A stretch of DNA of 64,000 nt from Actinokineospora enzanensis DSM 44649 (lineage in GTDB: Bacteria; Actinomycetota; Actinomycetes; Mycobacteriales; Pseudonocardiaceae), in NCBI RefSeq assembly GCF_000374445.1, contig NZ_KB894437.1:18591-82590 (forward strand), given 5' to 3'. Every line of letters begins with the position of its first letter. Within the stretch, counting starts at the first letter, position 1. The position numbers and the translations under genes were made by a program. The notes beneath the pieces are model-generated. The model was not told the origin of the DNA and searched no databases. It saw only the letters and a program-made list of their open reading frames with translations. Of this stretch, positions 16,574-25,490 are shown in pieces.

Positions 16574-18664
16574 TCAGCCTTCGACGCGGTGTTGGGCCCA
16601 GAACGAGGTCAGGTCGCGTGACCCGGCCGCGGCCTGGGCGGCGGCCTTGAACTCGGCCGTGGTGGAGATGCCGTACCAGTGCGACTGGGCGTAGCTCTTG
16701 AGCAGGTTCGCCATCGCGGTGTCGCCGATGAGGCGGCGGAGGTCGTGCAGCGTGCACTTGCCGTAGTTGTAGATGACCGGCGAGTAGCGCGAGGAGTGCG
16801 CGTCCCAATAGGCCATCGAGTCGGTCAGCTTCTCCGCGCTCGACTGCCAGGTGATGCTGCAGCCCTGGCCGTTGATGCCCCGGTAGAGATCCGTGGCGTA
16901 GTCGGTGAAGCTCTCGTCCAGCCAGGGCGCGTTGTACTCGTCGTCGCCGACGATGCCGTAGAACCACTGGTGGGCCAGCTCGTGCGGGAGGGCCGTGGTG
17001 GAGACCAGGTCCATCACGAAGCCCGGGTACTCCATGCCGCCGAACCAGAAGTTGTTGTCCAGTACGACGTCCACCTCCTGGTACGGGTAGTCGCCGAAGC
17101 GTCCCGAGTGGACGTCGATGGCGTCCCTGGACAGGTTGAGCATGGAGTTCGCGTCCGCGGTGGAGATGCCGCTGACGCCGTAGACGTTGACCCGGACGCC
17201 CTTGCCCGAGGTGCCGGACACCTTGGAGAACGGGCCTGCCGACCAGGCGAAGTCGCGCACCTTGATGGCGGTGGCGTGCGTGGTGGTCGTGCCGCCGCTG
17301 GTCGTCTCGGTGGACGTGCCGGTGGCCGGGGTGAGCAGCGATGTCGGGTGCACCAGAGTCACGTCGAAGTCGCTGATCACGGTGTAGAACGACTCGCCGT
17401 TGTTGGTGTACGGGTCCAGATGCCAGCCCGCGCCGTCACGGATGGCCAGCACCGGCAGTGCGTTGCCGACCATGTTGTACGCGCCGTCGTGGCCGAACCG
17501 GTCCGCGCCGCTGGGCACGACGATCTTCAGGTCGAACGCGATGGTGCCCGACTGGCCCTGTGCCAACGGCGTCGGCAGGGTCACCTTCATGGCCGTGCAG
17601 CTCACCGTCAGCGCCGACGCGGTGCCGCCGGTCACGTTGGTGACGGTGATCGGCGTGGTCGGGCAGCTGCCGTGCGCGTTGTCCCACAGCCGCAGGTAGA
17701 CCTCGGGCAGCGCGGTCGGCGAGGCGTTCGTGAAGCTCACCGACTGGTGCCCGGTCCAGGTGTCGCCGGTGCTGTTGGACGTCAGGGTGACCGTGTACGC
17801 CGGGTTGACCGGGGTACGCGAGGTGTCGCCGGGCGGCGTGACGCCGGTGACCGTCCAGGTGAAGCTCGCGCTACCGGTGTTGCCGCCCGGGTCGGTCGCG
17901 GTCACGGTGACCGACGAGGTGCCCGCGGTGGTGGGCGATCCGGTGATCCGGCCGGTGCTCGCGCCGATCGACAGCCCGGCAGGCAGGCCGGTCGCGCTGT
18001 AGGTCAGCGTGTCGTTCTGCGGGTCGGACGCCTGGACCTGCACCGACACCGCCTGGCCGACCTGGGTGCTCTGGTTGCCGGGGCCGGTGACGGTCGGGTT
18101 CTGCGGACCGCCGCCGCCACCCGCGGTGGTGACCGCGACGTCGTCGAGCACGAAATCGGTGGCCAGCGCGGAATCCTCGATCCCGGTGGCCTTGAACGTC
18201 ACGGTCTGGCCGAGATAGCGGGAGACGTCGACGGTCTGCTGGACATAGCCGTTCGCCGCGTCCAGATTGGAGAAACTGGCGACGGTGTCCGAACCGACCT
18301 GGACATCCAGGGTGTCGTATTTGACCGACGTCGTCGTCTCGTTCGTCTTGACGTGCAGCCAGTAGGTGAGCGTGGCCGAGGTGCAGCCAGACGGCAACGC
18401 GACCGACTGGGACAGGGAGTCGGTGTGCGTGCTGCCGTAGCCGTCCAGCCAGGCCATCGAGCCACCGGCGTGCGCGGGCTGGTCCTGGGTGCTTGCGGAG
18501 ATCACCCCGTTGGTCTGGGTCCACGAAGAGGTGCCGTTCTCGAAGCCGCCATTGGCCACGAGCTGGTCACCGCACTGGGCCGCCTGCGCGGCCGGGGTGG
18601 TCAGCGCCACCCCGAGCAGGCCGACGGCGAGCGCGAGCGCGGCAGGGAGCGCTCTTGTTCTCAT
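16574..18664 (-). CDS. Secreted M1-family aminopeptidase with CBM-like and Ig-like domains
   Basis: A 696-residue exported zinc peptidase. A signal peptide (MRTRALPAALALAVGLLGVA, cut near AQA-AQ at residue 29) is followed by a beta-sandwich domain (about 30-180; VANGGFENGTSSWTQTNG, typical of carbohydrate-binding-like modules). A putative Ig domain (about 185-275; ASDPQNDTLTYSATGLPAGL, the He_PIG pattern) comes next, then the M1 peptidase core. The zinc site HELAHQWFYG plus the downstream Glu of DESFTDYA are intact, as is GGMEYPG, the exopeptidase substrate motif (GxMEN-like). It probably digests extracellular peptides. It is a single gene; the upstream gap is regulatory. Confidence 0.93.
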   Translation of the reverse strand: MRTRALPAALALAVGLLGVALTTPAAQAAQCGDQLVANGGFENGTSSWTQTNGVISASTQDQPAHAGGSMAWLDGYGSTHTDSLSQSVALPSGCTSATLTYWLHVKTNETTTSVKYDTLDVQVGSDTVASFSNLDAANGYVQQTVDVSRYLGQTVTFKATGIEDSALATDFVLDDVAVTTAGGGGGPQNPTVTGPGNQSTQVGQAVSVQVQASDPQNDTLTYSATGLPAGLSIGASTGRITGSPTTAGTSSVTVTATDPGGNTGSASFTWTVTGVTPPGDTSRTPVNPAYTVTLTSNSTGDTWTGHQSVSFTNASPTALPEVYLRLWDNAHGSCPTTPITVTNVTGGTASALTVSCTAMKVTLPTPLAQGQSGTIAFDLKIVVPSGADRFGHDGAYNMVGNALPVLAIRDGAGWHLDPYTNNGESFYTVISDFDVTLVHPTSLLTPATGTSTETTSGGTTTTHATAIKVRDFAWSAGPFSKVSGTSGKGVRVNVYGVSGISTADANSMLNLSRDAIDVHSGRFGDYPYQEVDVVLDNNFWFGGMEYPGFVMDLVSTTALPHELAHQWFYGIVGDDEYNAPWLDESFTDYATDLYRGINGQGCSITWQSSAEKLTDSMAYWDAHSSRYSPVIYNYGKCTLHDLRRLIGDTAMANLLKSYAQSHWYGISTTAEFKAAAQAAAGSRDLTSFWAQHRVEG

Positions 18665-19078
18665 CGGATCGTCCTTTCCCGGCCCGGGAATCGGGTGGGC
18701 CAGGCACAGGGTCGACCGGCTCGCGCGCGCGGTTCAACGAGCGGTTTTTCCCTGGGAACGACTTTGTCGGAATTGTCGCGGTGAAATGCACCTTCGCTGC
18801 TCAAACCGGGCGTGACGATAATTCCGGGCCACTTGGGACTCTCGATCGAGCGGGTGACCCGCACCACATCGACGGGTCGGTGCGCGGGCCTCGATGGGCG
18901 CGTCACGGGCTGTGACCGCACGGCGCGCGCCGGTCTCTGGCGGTGACGGGGACGTCCATGCCTTGTCGAAAGATATTACCCACGAGGTAATCGACTTCCG
19001 GTGAGTGCCCATATGAGACTTGTCTGGCAAGGTGATCCGGGTTTCCGGACAATGGGTCTCGTATTCGAGGAGTTCGCC
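18665..19078. other. Divergent promoter region
   Basis: A 414-bp non-coding region between the minus-strand aminopeptidase and the plus-strand SnoaL-like gene. It contains the inverted repeat at 18975-18991 and no convincing gene. An in-frame ATG at 19001 exists but has no good ribosome-binding site. Confidence 0.6.
18975..18991. promoter_or_regulatory. Perfect inverted repeat, possible operator
   Basis: ATTACC-CACGA-GGTAAT, a 6-bp perfect palindrome with a 5-bp spacer. It is AT-rich for this genome and placed upstream of the SnoaL-like gene. It looks like a TetR- or MarR-type operator, but no such regulator lies next to it. Confidence 0.45.
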
Positions 19079-19447
19079 GTGGCTGATCTCGACGCTGTTG
19101 TCGACGCGTATCTGGATGTGTGGAACGAGACCGACGCGGGCGCGCGTGCGCGGATGATCGACGAGTTGTGGGCCGCGGACGGCGTTTACACCGATCCGCT
19201 CGTCTCGGTTCGTGGTCGGGCCGGGCTCGACCAGGTCGTGGCCGGGGCGCAGGCGCAGTTCCAGGGGCTGCGGTTCGTGCGGGGAGCGACTTTCGACGCG
19301 CACCACGACATCGTCCGGTTCACCTGGGATCTCGTCCCGGCCGACGGGGCGGAAGCGGTCGTGATCGGGTTCGACGTGATCGTGCTCGACGAGACGGGGC
19401 GGATCAAGGGGGTCTACGGGTTCATCGACAAGATGCCCGCTGCCTGA
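19079..19447 (+). CDS. SnoaL-like / NTF2-fold protein
   Basis: A 122-residue protein of the SnoaL-like fold (VADLDAVVDAYLDVWNETDA, RARMIDELWAADGVYTDPL, HDIVRFTWDLV). The pattern ARMIDELWA-DGVYTDP is common in actinobacterial members of unknown function. GTG at 19079 is preferred, with GAGGAG about 8 nt upstream; a longer reading from 19001 adds an unrelated stretch. It abuts the convergent XRE gene with no gap. A role in small-molecule binding or isomerisation is likely but the ligand is unknown. Confidence 0.82.
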   Translation: MADLDAVVDAYLDVWNETDAGARARMIDELWAADGVYTDPLVSVRGRAGLDQVVAGAQAQFQGLRFVRGATFDAHHDIVRFTWDLVPADGAEAVVIGFDVIVLDETGRIKGVYGFIDKMPAA

Positions 19448-20257
19448 TCAAATGGGACCGAGGCGCCCGGTCCCGCCCGATCGCAGGTACTTCTCGGTTG
19501 CCGCGTCGGCCGGGTAGAAGTTCTCGACGTGCAATTCCTCCACCGTGATATCGCGTGGAGTGCCGAATGTGGTCACCGTGCTGAACAATGACAACTCGTG
19601 GCCGTCGTGCAGTATTCGCACCGGCATCAGCACATCGGCGGCATCCGGGTCGACGCCGTCCTCGTGGTCGACCAGGTCGTTGGTTGCCGGATAAGCCGCC
19701 AACTCCCGATGCAGCCCGACCAACCGGGAATCACCCGCCGCGCGCATCTGGCGTTCCAGCCGGATCAGCACGTGGTCGCGCCACTGCGCCAGGTTCACCA
19801 TCCGCGCGGCGAGACCGCGCGGGTGCAGGCTGTAGCGCAACACGTTGAACGGCGGCGCCAACAGATCCTCCGGCGCGCCCTCCAGCAACACTGCCACGCC
19901 CGAGTTCGCCTCGACCAGGTCCCAACCGCCGTCGACCACCAGGGCCGGGTACGGCTCGTGCCCGGTGAGGACGCGCCGGATCGCCGCACGAACCAGCGAC
20001 AACCGGGGCGTGTCCAGCGCACCCTCCGCGAACTCGGGCGCGTACCCGGCGGCGAGCAGCAACCGGTTCCGCTCCCGCAACGGCACGTCCAACCGCTCGG
20101 CGAGCCGCAGCACCATGGCCCGGCTCGGCGCCGACCGCCCGGTCTCCACGAAACTCAGGTGCCGGGTGGAGACATCGGCCCGCAGCGCGAGATCGATTTG
20201 ACTGATCTCGCGCTGCTTGCGCCATTCCCGGATCAGGTCCCCCACCGTACGTTTCAT
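19448..20257 (-). CDS. XRE-family regulator with MmyB-like ligand-binding domain
   Basis: A 269-residue regulator. The helix-turn-helix at residues about 5-65 ([36 protein letters not shown]) is of the HTH_31 type. Residues about 95-260 match the MmyB-like PAS-related ligand-binding domain ([40 protein letters not shown]), the class that binds fatty acids in streptomycete relatives. ATG at 20257 is used; upstream in-frame Met codons would add an odd Cys-rich leader. It is likely a repressor or activator of a nearby reductase or SDR gene in relatives, but no such partner is visible here. Confidence 0.88.
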   Translation of the reverse strand: MKRTVGDLIREWRKQREISQIDLALRADVSTRHLSFVETGRSAPSRAMVLRLAERLDVPLRERNRLLLAAGYAPEFAEGALDTPRLSLVRAAIRRVLTGHEPYPALVVDGGWDLVEANSGVAVLLEGAPEDLLAPPFNVLRYSLHPRGLAARMVNLAQWRDHVLIRLERQMRAAGDSRLVGLHRELAAYPATNDLVDHEDGVDPDAADVLMPVRILHDGHELSLFSTVTTFGTPRDITVEELHVENFYPADAATEKYLRSGGTGRLGPI

Positions 20258-20403
20258 CGCGACCGATAATACGGGCCTTTTCGACGCCGTTGGCCGGTTT
20301 CGCCCGATACCGCATCGTGCCTGGTCACAGCACTCGCCACAGCCGCTTTCCTGCCGTAGCATGGCGGTGCGGCGGCAGGCGCCGCGCGAGTCGGAGGAGC
20401 ACG

Positions 20404-20571
20404 ATGCTCAGCAACGGCCTGGGGTGGCCACACCTTCTCATCATCGCCGCCGTGTTCATGCTCTTCTTCGGCGCGAAACGCCTCCCGGAGGCGGCCCAAT
20501 CACTGGGCAAATCGCTGCGCATCCTCAAGAAGGAAATCACCAAGCCCAACGGCGAGGACCAGTCCGACTGA
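20404..20571 (+). CDS. tatA: Sec-independent translocase protein TatA
   Basis: A 55-residue TatA-type protein and the smallest clear gene in the left part. One hydrophobic segment at residues 8-22 ([15 protein letters not shown]) leads into the conserved [23 protein letters not shown] amphipathic helix, with the FG and KLP-like (KRLP) motifs. TatA oligomers form the pore for folded-protein export. No tatB or tatC is nearby, so it is a lone extra copy rather than the housekeeping tatAC pair. GGAGGAG lies about 3-9 nt upstream of the ATG. The short tail ends in NGEDQSD. Confidence 0.92.
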   Translation: MLSNGLGWPHLLIIAAVFMLFFGAKRLPEAAQSLGKSLRILKKEITKPNGEDQSD

Positions 20572-20858
20572 CTGTCCGCCTCCCCGGATCTTTTGGAAGT
20601 GGTTGCGTTGCGCGTTGCCGCTGCGACCCAGGGTCACCATGGGCAAGTTCCGCCACGGTACCCCTGGGGTGCGGTCGCGTTGGTCGATGCAGCCACGCTT
20701 GAGTCGAGGTTGGACACCGGTGGGCCGAGACGCGGCCGTTGGCCTGGCTGCACTGTGATGTCACCGATCAGGCCGGACAGGCGGCATGTCCGGGATGCCC
20801 AGTTGTCCGTGTTGCCGGTTACCGGCAGCGATGTTGGCGGGCAAGGGCGGCTGGGCTG
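20572..20858. other. Non-coding stretch after tatA
   Basis: The 480-bp gap 20572-21051 holds no gene I can support. The open frames in it change frame relative to each other and lack ribosome-binding sites. Its right half contains the repeat at 20859-20969 and a decayed MITE end at about 20998-21054. Confidence 0.5.
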
Positions 20859-20969
20859 CTGTGGATGGGTTTCGGGGGATGTGGACAACCCGGTGGGGGA
20901 CCCCCGGATTTCATTCTACCGGGGGTGAAGGCGCAGGTGGAAGCTGTGCCGGTGGGCGCCTGTGGATAA
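20859..20969. repeat. Dispersed DnaA-box repeat, reverse orientation, complete
   Basis: The minus strand reads TTATCCACAGG, about 40 variable bp, CGGTAGAATGAAATCCGG, a GGGGGTCCCCC palindrome, TTGTCCACA and CCATCCACAG. Order and spacing equal those of the units at 12121-12545, so it is a full single copy. Confidence 0.8.
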
Positions 20970-20997
20970 CTCGGGCGGCACGGCTAGGGCGTGCGCG

Positions 20998-21054
20998 GTT
21001 CGCGCCAGCCAGCGGTGTAGGCATGGTGGACGTTGTGTTGGTGGCGCACCACTA
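20998..21054. mobile_element. Decayed right end of the MITE-like element
   Basis: The run GACGTTGTGTTGGTGGCGCACCACTAG matches the right end of the 166-bp element (GACGTTCTGGGTCGCACCACTAG) with a few changes, and CGCCAGCCA upstream matches too. The left half is not recognisable. The final TAG is the stop codon of the hydrolase gene, as in copy 1. Confidence 0.55.
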
Positions 21055-21864
21055 GGGCGTGAGGAGTTCGCGTAGCCGGGCGGCGTAGGCGCGGGGGTGT
21101 GCGGTGTTTCCGTTGTGCCCACCGGGGAATTCGACGACGTCGGCGCCGAGCAGATCCGCCAGGGCGACCGCGCACCGGTAGTCGAACACCGTGCGGGGCG
21201 TGGTCCGTCCGACGGCCGGGATGATCCGGGTCGGAGCGCCGGGCAGCCCCGCGGGGTCGATCGGGTCCTGGATGACGGCGGTGAAGTCATGGGCCACGAA
21301 GAAGTCGAAGTTGCGGATCCGTTGAGGCGTCATGGGTTGCGGGGTGAGGTCCGGCTCAACGTCCATCGCGGCCGGGTCGATGCCGAGTACCCGGGTGACC
21401 GCCTTGAGGGTCGCGGTCAGGCCGTGTTCGAGGTGAATCTTCTGGATCTCCAGCAGTTCCGCCTCGTGGTGCGCGCGCTCGGCGGTCGGAAGCAGGCGCG
21501 GTGTCACGGGTTCGTGTGCGATAAGGGTGTGGACCTGGTCCGGGTGTTCGATGACCAGGTTCAGGCCGATCGACGCGCCGAGGCTGCAGCCGAGCATGGC
21601 GACCGGTTCGTCGGCGAGCTCGGCCAGCAACCGATGCACGTCGTCGGCGTGCTGGGGGAGGGTGACGGCCCAGGCGGGGTCGTCGAGGGTGCTGCGGGAG
21701 AGGCCGCGACGGTCGTAGGTGATCACGGTGTGCGTGTCGACGAGCCGGTCGACCAGGTCGGTGCTGCGGTCCGCGTCGCCCTCGCCGCTCTGCGCGATCA
21801 GCAGGGTCGGGCCGGTGCCGCGGACCTCGTAGTACAGGGTCGCGCCGGGGACGGGCAGGTACAT
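21052..21864 (-). CDS. Alpha/beta-hydrolase
   Basis: A 270-residue alpha/beta-hydrolase. It begins MYLPVPGATLYYEVRGTGPT, a typical lid-less hydrolase start. It has YDRRGLSRS (oxyanion-loop region), the nucleophile elbow AMLGCSLGASIG (Ser in GCSLG) and the catalytic His near the C-terminus in FPGGHNGNTAHP. The substrate is unknown; esters, lactones or haloalkanes are hydrolysed by relatives. It is divergent from a MarR gene across a 92-bp region with clear repeats, so it is very probably controlled by that regulator. GGAG lies just upstream of the ATG at 21864. Confidence 0.9.
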   Translation of the reverse strand: MYLPVPGATLYYEVRGTGPTLLIAQSGEGDADRSTDLVDRLVDTHTVITYDRRGLSRSTLDDPAWAVTLPQHADDVHRLLAELADEPVAMLGCSLGASIGLNLVIEHPDQVHTLIAHEPVTPRLLPTAERAHHEAELLEIQKIHLEHGLTATLKAVTRVLGIDPAAMDVEPDLTPQPMTPQRIRNFDFFVAHDFTAVIQDPIDPAGLPGAPTRIIPAVGRTTPRTVFDYRCAVALADLLGADVVEFPGGHNGNTAHPRAYAARLRELLTP

Positions 21865-21899
21865 CGTGGACTCCTTCGCGTCGGGCGTGGTCCACGATA

Positions 21900-21951
21900 A
21901 TGCATCAGAATTGATGTATCAAAAGTGATGTATCAGTTCTGATGTAGTATC
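21900..21951. promoter_or_regulatory. Operator of the hydrolase/MarR pair
   Basis: Three direct copies of a 7-10 bp box, TGATGTATCA, TGATGTATCA and TGATGTAGTA, begin at 21912, 21926 and 21940, an exact 14-bp period. An inverted TGCATCA at 21901 faces the first. The region is AT-rich and lies between the divergent hydrolase and MarR genes, so it is most likely the MarR binding site and overlaps both promoters. Confidence 0.75.
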
Positions 21952-21956
21952 GGCGG

Positions 21957-22412
21957 ATGGACGGAGTCGAGCTGTTCCTGCTGGGTCGCACGCTGATGAA
22001 GATCGGCGAGGAGGCGTTGCCCACCGCGGGCCTCGGCGACCAGCCGACCAACGTCCGCAGCGTGCTGATCGTGGTCAGCGACATCCGCGCGCACCCGGGC
22101 AGCGCCGTCGGCGAGATCGCCGCGCGCACCGGCCTGCCGCAGAGCGCCGTCTCCGCCGCGGTGTCCCGGCTCCGCACGGCGGGCGCGATCGTGGCCGAAC
22201 CCGACCCCCGGGACCGACGCCGACTGGTCATCCAGCCCGCGCCGACGGTCTCCGACCGGGTCGGCGAGGTCCGCTCGACCACCATCGACACCGCCCTGGC
22301 CAAGGCCCTCGACACCGATCCGGGGAACGTGGCCGACGTCGTCGACCTACTGGAACGCCTCGCCACCTACCTCACACCGGAAGCCCTTACCCGCCTACGC
22401 GACGAGAAGTAG
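21957..22412 (+). CDS. MarR-family transcriptional regulator
   Basis: A 151-residue winged-helix regulator. Its core VGEIAARTGLPQSAVSAAVSRLRTAGAIVAEPDPRDRRRLVIQ shows the recognition helix and the Asp-Arg beta-wing (DPRDRRR) of the MarR family. The N-terminal helices (DGVELFLLGRTLMKIGEE) supply the dimer interface. It lies 92 bp from a divergent hydrolase, with the 14-bp-period repeats between, so it is likely an autoregulator that also represses the hydrolase. It is convergent with the sensor kinase gene, 9 bp away. Confidence 0.9.
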   Translation: MDGVELFLLGRTLMKIGEEALPTAGLGDQPTNVRSVLIVVSDIRAHPGSAVGEIAARTGLPQSAVSAAVSRLRTAGAIVAEPDPRDRRRLVIQPAPTVSDRVGEVRSTTIDTALAKALDTDPGNVADVVDLLERLATYLTPEALTRLRDEK

Positions 22413-22421
22413 GACCGAGCC

Positions 22422-23480
22422 TCAACCGCCCGCACGTGGAGCGGACGGCAATGTCACGTCCACCCACAGACCACCCTGCTCGCCAGGCCGCGCCGACACC
22501 GTCCCATGGTGGGCCGCCACGATCGAGCGCACGATCGACAACCCCAACCCGGCCCCGTCACGCTGCCGCGTCCGCTCGGCCGTCAACCGCCGGAACGGTT
22601 CGAACAGCGACGACACCTCGTTGGCGGGCACGACCTGCCCGGTGTTGCGCACCGACAGCATCTCCCCGACCACGATCTCCACCCGTCCACCAGGCTCGTT
22701 GTACTTGATCGCGTTGTGCACCAGGTTGCCGACCAACCGCTCCAACAGCACCGGATCACCCGAGACCGTCCGCGGCGTCACGCTCCGACGCAGCTCCACC
22801 CCGTGCTCCGCCGCCGACTTCTCGTACCCGCCGACCACCTCCGTGACCAGCTGGTCCAGCCGCACCGGGACCGTGCTCGGCAGGCCCCGGTCGCTCTCGG
22901 CCAGTACCAGCAGTCCCTCGATCAGCCGTTCGTTGCGCTCGTTGACCAGCAGCAGCTGCGCGCCCAGCCGGTCGATCTCCGGGTCGCCGCGGCCGGTGAC
23001 CATGGCGACCTCGATCAGGGTGCGCTGCACGGCCAGCGGGGTGCGCAGCTCGTGCGAGGCGTTGGAGGCGAACCGGCGCTGGCTCTCGAAGCTCACCACC
23101 ATCCGGTCCAGCATCTCGTCCACGGCGTCGGCCAGCGCGCGCAGGTCGTCGCGCCTGCCGCCGCGTCGGATGCGTTGGCCCAGGTTGTGCGGGCCGAGGC
23201 CGCGCACGACCCCGGCCATCGCGCGCAGCGGTGTCAGCGCGCGGTTCGCGGTCCACCAGGCCAGGTAGCCCGCCGAGAGCGGCAGCAGGACCATGGCGGC
23301 GACCCACACGGCCGTGTCGAAGGTGTCGTAGGGGACGCAGTTGGTGTAGTTGCACCCGCTGAGCAGCGAGGTCAGGCCGTCGCGGAACTTCCCCCAGGTC
23401 GCCCGGCCGATCACCACCCCGACCACGAGCATCAGGCCGTGCGTGAGCCACACCCGGCCGCGCAGCGACGGCGGCCTCAC
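22422..23480 (-). CDS. Sensor histidine kinase (HisKA type)
   Basis: A 352-residue membrane kinase, second gene of a two-gene operon. Two membrane segments (about residues 14-30 and 63-85) flank a short extracytoplasmic loop with two Cys (GCNYTNCVPYD) that may form a disulfide. A HAMP linker follows (ANRALTPLRAMAGVV). The HisKA box is SNASHELRTPLAVQ. The ATPase domain has VHNAIKYNEPGG (N-box), LSVRNTG (a weak G1), and DGAGLGLSIVRSI (G2). GTG at 23480 overlaps the response-regulator stop by 4 nt (GTGA). The stimulus is not evident. Confidence 0.93.
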   Translation of the reverse strand: MRPPSLRGRVWLTHGLMLVVGVVIGRATWGKFRDGLTSLLSGCNYTNCVPYDTFDTAVWVAAMVLLPLSAGYLAWWTANRALTPLRAMAGVVRGLGPHNLGQRIRRGGRRDDLRALADAVDEMLDRMVVSFESQRRFASNASHELRTPLAVQRTLIEVAMVTGRGDPEIDRLGAQLLLVNERNERLIEGLLVLAESDRGLPSTVPVRLDQLVTEVVGGYEKSAAEHGVELRRSVTPRTVSGDPVLLERLVGNLVHNAIKYNEPGGRVEIVVGEMLSVRNTGQVVPANEVSSLFEPFRRLTAERTRQRDGAGLGLSIVRSIVAAHHGTVSARPGEQGGLWVDVTLPSAPRAGG

Positions 23481-24139
23481 GGTCCGAACCGGTAGCCCGC
23501 CCCGGGCACGGTGTGGATCACCGGCGGCTCGCCCAGCTTGCGGCGCAGCGTCATGACCGTCACCCGTACCGTGTTGGTGAACGGGTCCACGTTCTCGTCC
23601 CATGCCTTCTCCAGCAGCTCCTCGGCGCTGACCACGATGCCCGCCTCGGCCCGCATCAGCACCCGGAGCACAGCGAACTCCTTGGGCGAGAGCGCCAACG
23701 GCCGCCCGTCCCTGGCCGCGTACCGCTTCGCCGGGTCCAGCTGCACCCCGGCCCGGTCCAGCACCGGCGGCACCGCCCGGTGCGCCCGCCTGCCCAGCGC
23801 CTCCACCCGCGCGACCAGCTCGGCGAACGCGAACGGCTTGGTGAGGTAGTCGTCGGCGCCCAAGCCGAGACCGTCCACCCGCTCGCGGATGCTCGCCGCG
23901 GCGGTGAGCATCAGCACCCTGGTCTCGCCGCCGTCGGCCACCAGGCGCCTGCACACCTCGTCGCCGGGCACCCGGGGCAGGTCACGGTCCAGGACCACGA
24001 CGTCGTACCGGTTCACCGCGACCCGCTCCAGGGCCGCGTCGCCGTCGTAGCAGACGTCCACGGCCATGTGCAGGTGTCGGAGACCGGCGGCGATGGCGTC
24101 CGCCAGCAGCTCCTCGTCCTCGACCACCAGCACCCGCAT
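23477..24139 (-). CDS. OmpR/PhoB-type response regulator
   Basis: A 220-residue response regulator cognate to the adjacent kinase. The receiver (1-120) has VVEDEELLA, phosphoacceptor DVVVLDRDLP, and TLTKPF-like DDYLTKPFAFAELVARV. The winged helix (about 130-218) has LSPKEFAVLRVLM, TVRVTVMTLRRKLGEPP and VPGAGYRF. It is translated first in the operon and its stop overlaps the kinase start. A divergent mannosyltransferase gene begins 112 bp upstream and could be a target, since GGTTAAAAAGG / GGATAAAGG boxes lie between them. Confidence 0.95.
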   Translation of the reverse strand: MRVLVVEDEELLADAIAAGLRHLHMAVDVCYDGDAALERVAVNRYDVVVLDRDLPRVPGDEVCRRLVADGGETRVLMLTAAASIRERVDGLGLGADDYLTKPFAFAELVARVEALGRRAHRAVPPVLDRAGVQLDPAKRYAARDGRPLALSPKEFAVLRVLMRAEAGIVVSAEELLEKAWDENVDPFTNTVRVTVMTLRRKLGEPPVIHTVPGAGYRFGP

Positions 24140-24251
24140 GCGTCCCCTTCCTCGGGCACGGTTATACTGCGGTGTTTACGCCAACCGGGTTAAAAAGGGG
24201 ATAAAGGCCGTTCTTATGCGCCGCGAACCGACGTTCAAGTATACATAGCCC

Positions 24252-25385
24252 ATGCGAGTCCTCGCCGTTTCGGCCGCACTGCTCACGGGCGTCTGGATAT
24301 TCTTCGTCGCCAAGCAGTACCACCTCGACCTGGACGTGTACCGCATCGGCGTGAATGTCTGGTTATCCGGTGGTGACATGTACGGGACACTGCCCGCCAC
24401 CGACGCGGGAATCGTGCTCCCGTTCATCTACCCGCCTTTCTCGGCGATCGCGATGGTGCCTCTGACGGTGATCCCGTTCGGGCTGGCCAGCACGATTCTT
24501 GCGGTGCTCACCGTCGGCCTGACCGGCGTCACTCTTGCCGTGCTGCTCTCCTCGGTGAACCTGCCGGTGCAGTGGCTGATGCTGCTGCCTGTCGCACTGT
24601 TCCTGGAGCCGTTCCGCGAGACGATGTCCTATGGCCAGATCAACGTGATCCTGATGGCGTTGGTCGTGGTGGACTGCCTGGTCCGCAAACCGCGCTGGCC
24701 GCGGGGCGCACTGGTCGGCATCGCTGCCGCGCTGAAATTGACACCGGCCGCGTTCGTGCTGTTCTTCCTGCTGCGCCGGGACTGGAAGTCGCTCAGCACG
24801 GCGGGGATCTCGTTCGTGGTCACCACCGGCCTGGGTTTCGCCCTGGCCTGGGACCGCTCGGTGGACTTCTGGACCAACGCGGTGTTCACCACCGACCAGA
24901 AGGTCGGCGTCGGCTACATCTCCAACCAGTCGATCATGGGCCTGCTCACCCGCGCCGACGCCAAGTGGCTGTACCCGATCCTGGCGCTGGTGGTCGTCGT
25001 GCTCGCGGTCCTGGCCATGCGCCGCACGCTGCACCTGCCGACCACGGCCTTCGCCCTCAACGCGCTGGCCATGCTGCTGGTGTCACCGATCTCCTGGTCG
25101 CACCACTGGGTCTGGTGCCTGCCGGTGATCGTCGCGTTCGCCGTGCAGGGCTTCCCGGTGATGGCGTTCCTCGGCGCGGCGGTGTTCATGGTGGCGCCGC
25201 ACTGGCTGTCGGTACCCGTGCTGGTCGACGCCTACTTCGGGTATGCGGTGCTCGCCCTGGCGGTGCCGCTGATCAAGAAACGGGTCGAGGCGCCGGAGCT
25301 GACGATGGCCGGGGTCCCGGATGTCCGGGGTGGCCTCCGCTCGCTCTTCCGACCGGCGGAACCGGCGCTCAACTCCGGCGGCTGA
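24252..25385 (+). CDS. GT87-family (DUF2029) polyprenyl-phosphate-mannose mannosyltransferase
   Basis: A 377-residue membrane glycosyltransferase of the GT87 class, with 9-10 membrane segments. It carries the N-terminal loop VAKQYHLDLDVYRIGVNVWLSGG (with the Asp-x-Asp-like DLDVYR), PFIYPPFSAIAMVPL, and EPFRETMSYGQINVILMALVV, the conserved GQIN loop. Relatives such as PimE add alpha-1,2-linked mannose to cell-envelope lipids or proteins from decaprenyl-phosphate mannose. It follows a short ATG...TAG reading frame of 10 codons that ends 4 nt before the ATG. The acceptor is unknown. Confidence 0.88.
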   Translation: MRVLAVSAALLTGVWIFFVAKQYHLDLDVYRIGVNVWLSGGDMYGTLPATDAGIVLPFIYPPFSAIAMVPLTVIPFGLASTILAVLTVGLTGVTLAVLLSSVNLPVQWLMLLPVALFLEPFRETMSYGQINVILMALVVVDCLVRKPRWPRGALVGIAAALKLTPAAFVLFFLLRRDWKSLSTAGISFVVTTGLGFALAWDRSVDFWTNAVFTTDQKVGVGYISNQSIMGLLTRADAKWLYPILALVVVVLAVLAMRRTLHLPTTAFALNALAMLLVSPISWSHHWVWCLPVIVAFAVQGFPVMAFLGAAVFMVAPHWLSVPVLVDAYFGYAVLALAVPLIKKRVEAPELTMAGVPDVRGGLRSLFRPAEPALNSGG

Positions 25386-25490
25386 CCGCCGGGTCTTCCG
25401 TTCGTGACAAGTTCTCGACTGGCAAGGCGGTTCTCGCCACGGCCGCTGACGTTATGTCAGGGCCGGGCGAGTACCTCCGAGCCCGCGCCC

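Noticed and set aside
24216..24248. Ten-codon frame MRREPTFKYT just before the GT87 gene
   Set aside because: It could be a leader peptide but has no clear ribosome-binding site and no attenuator structure; too short to support.
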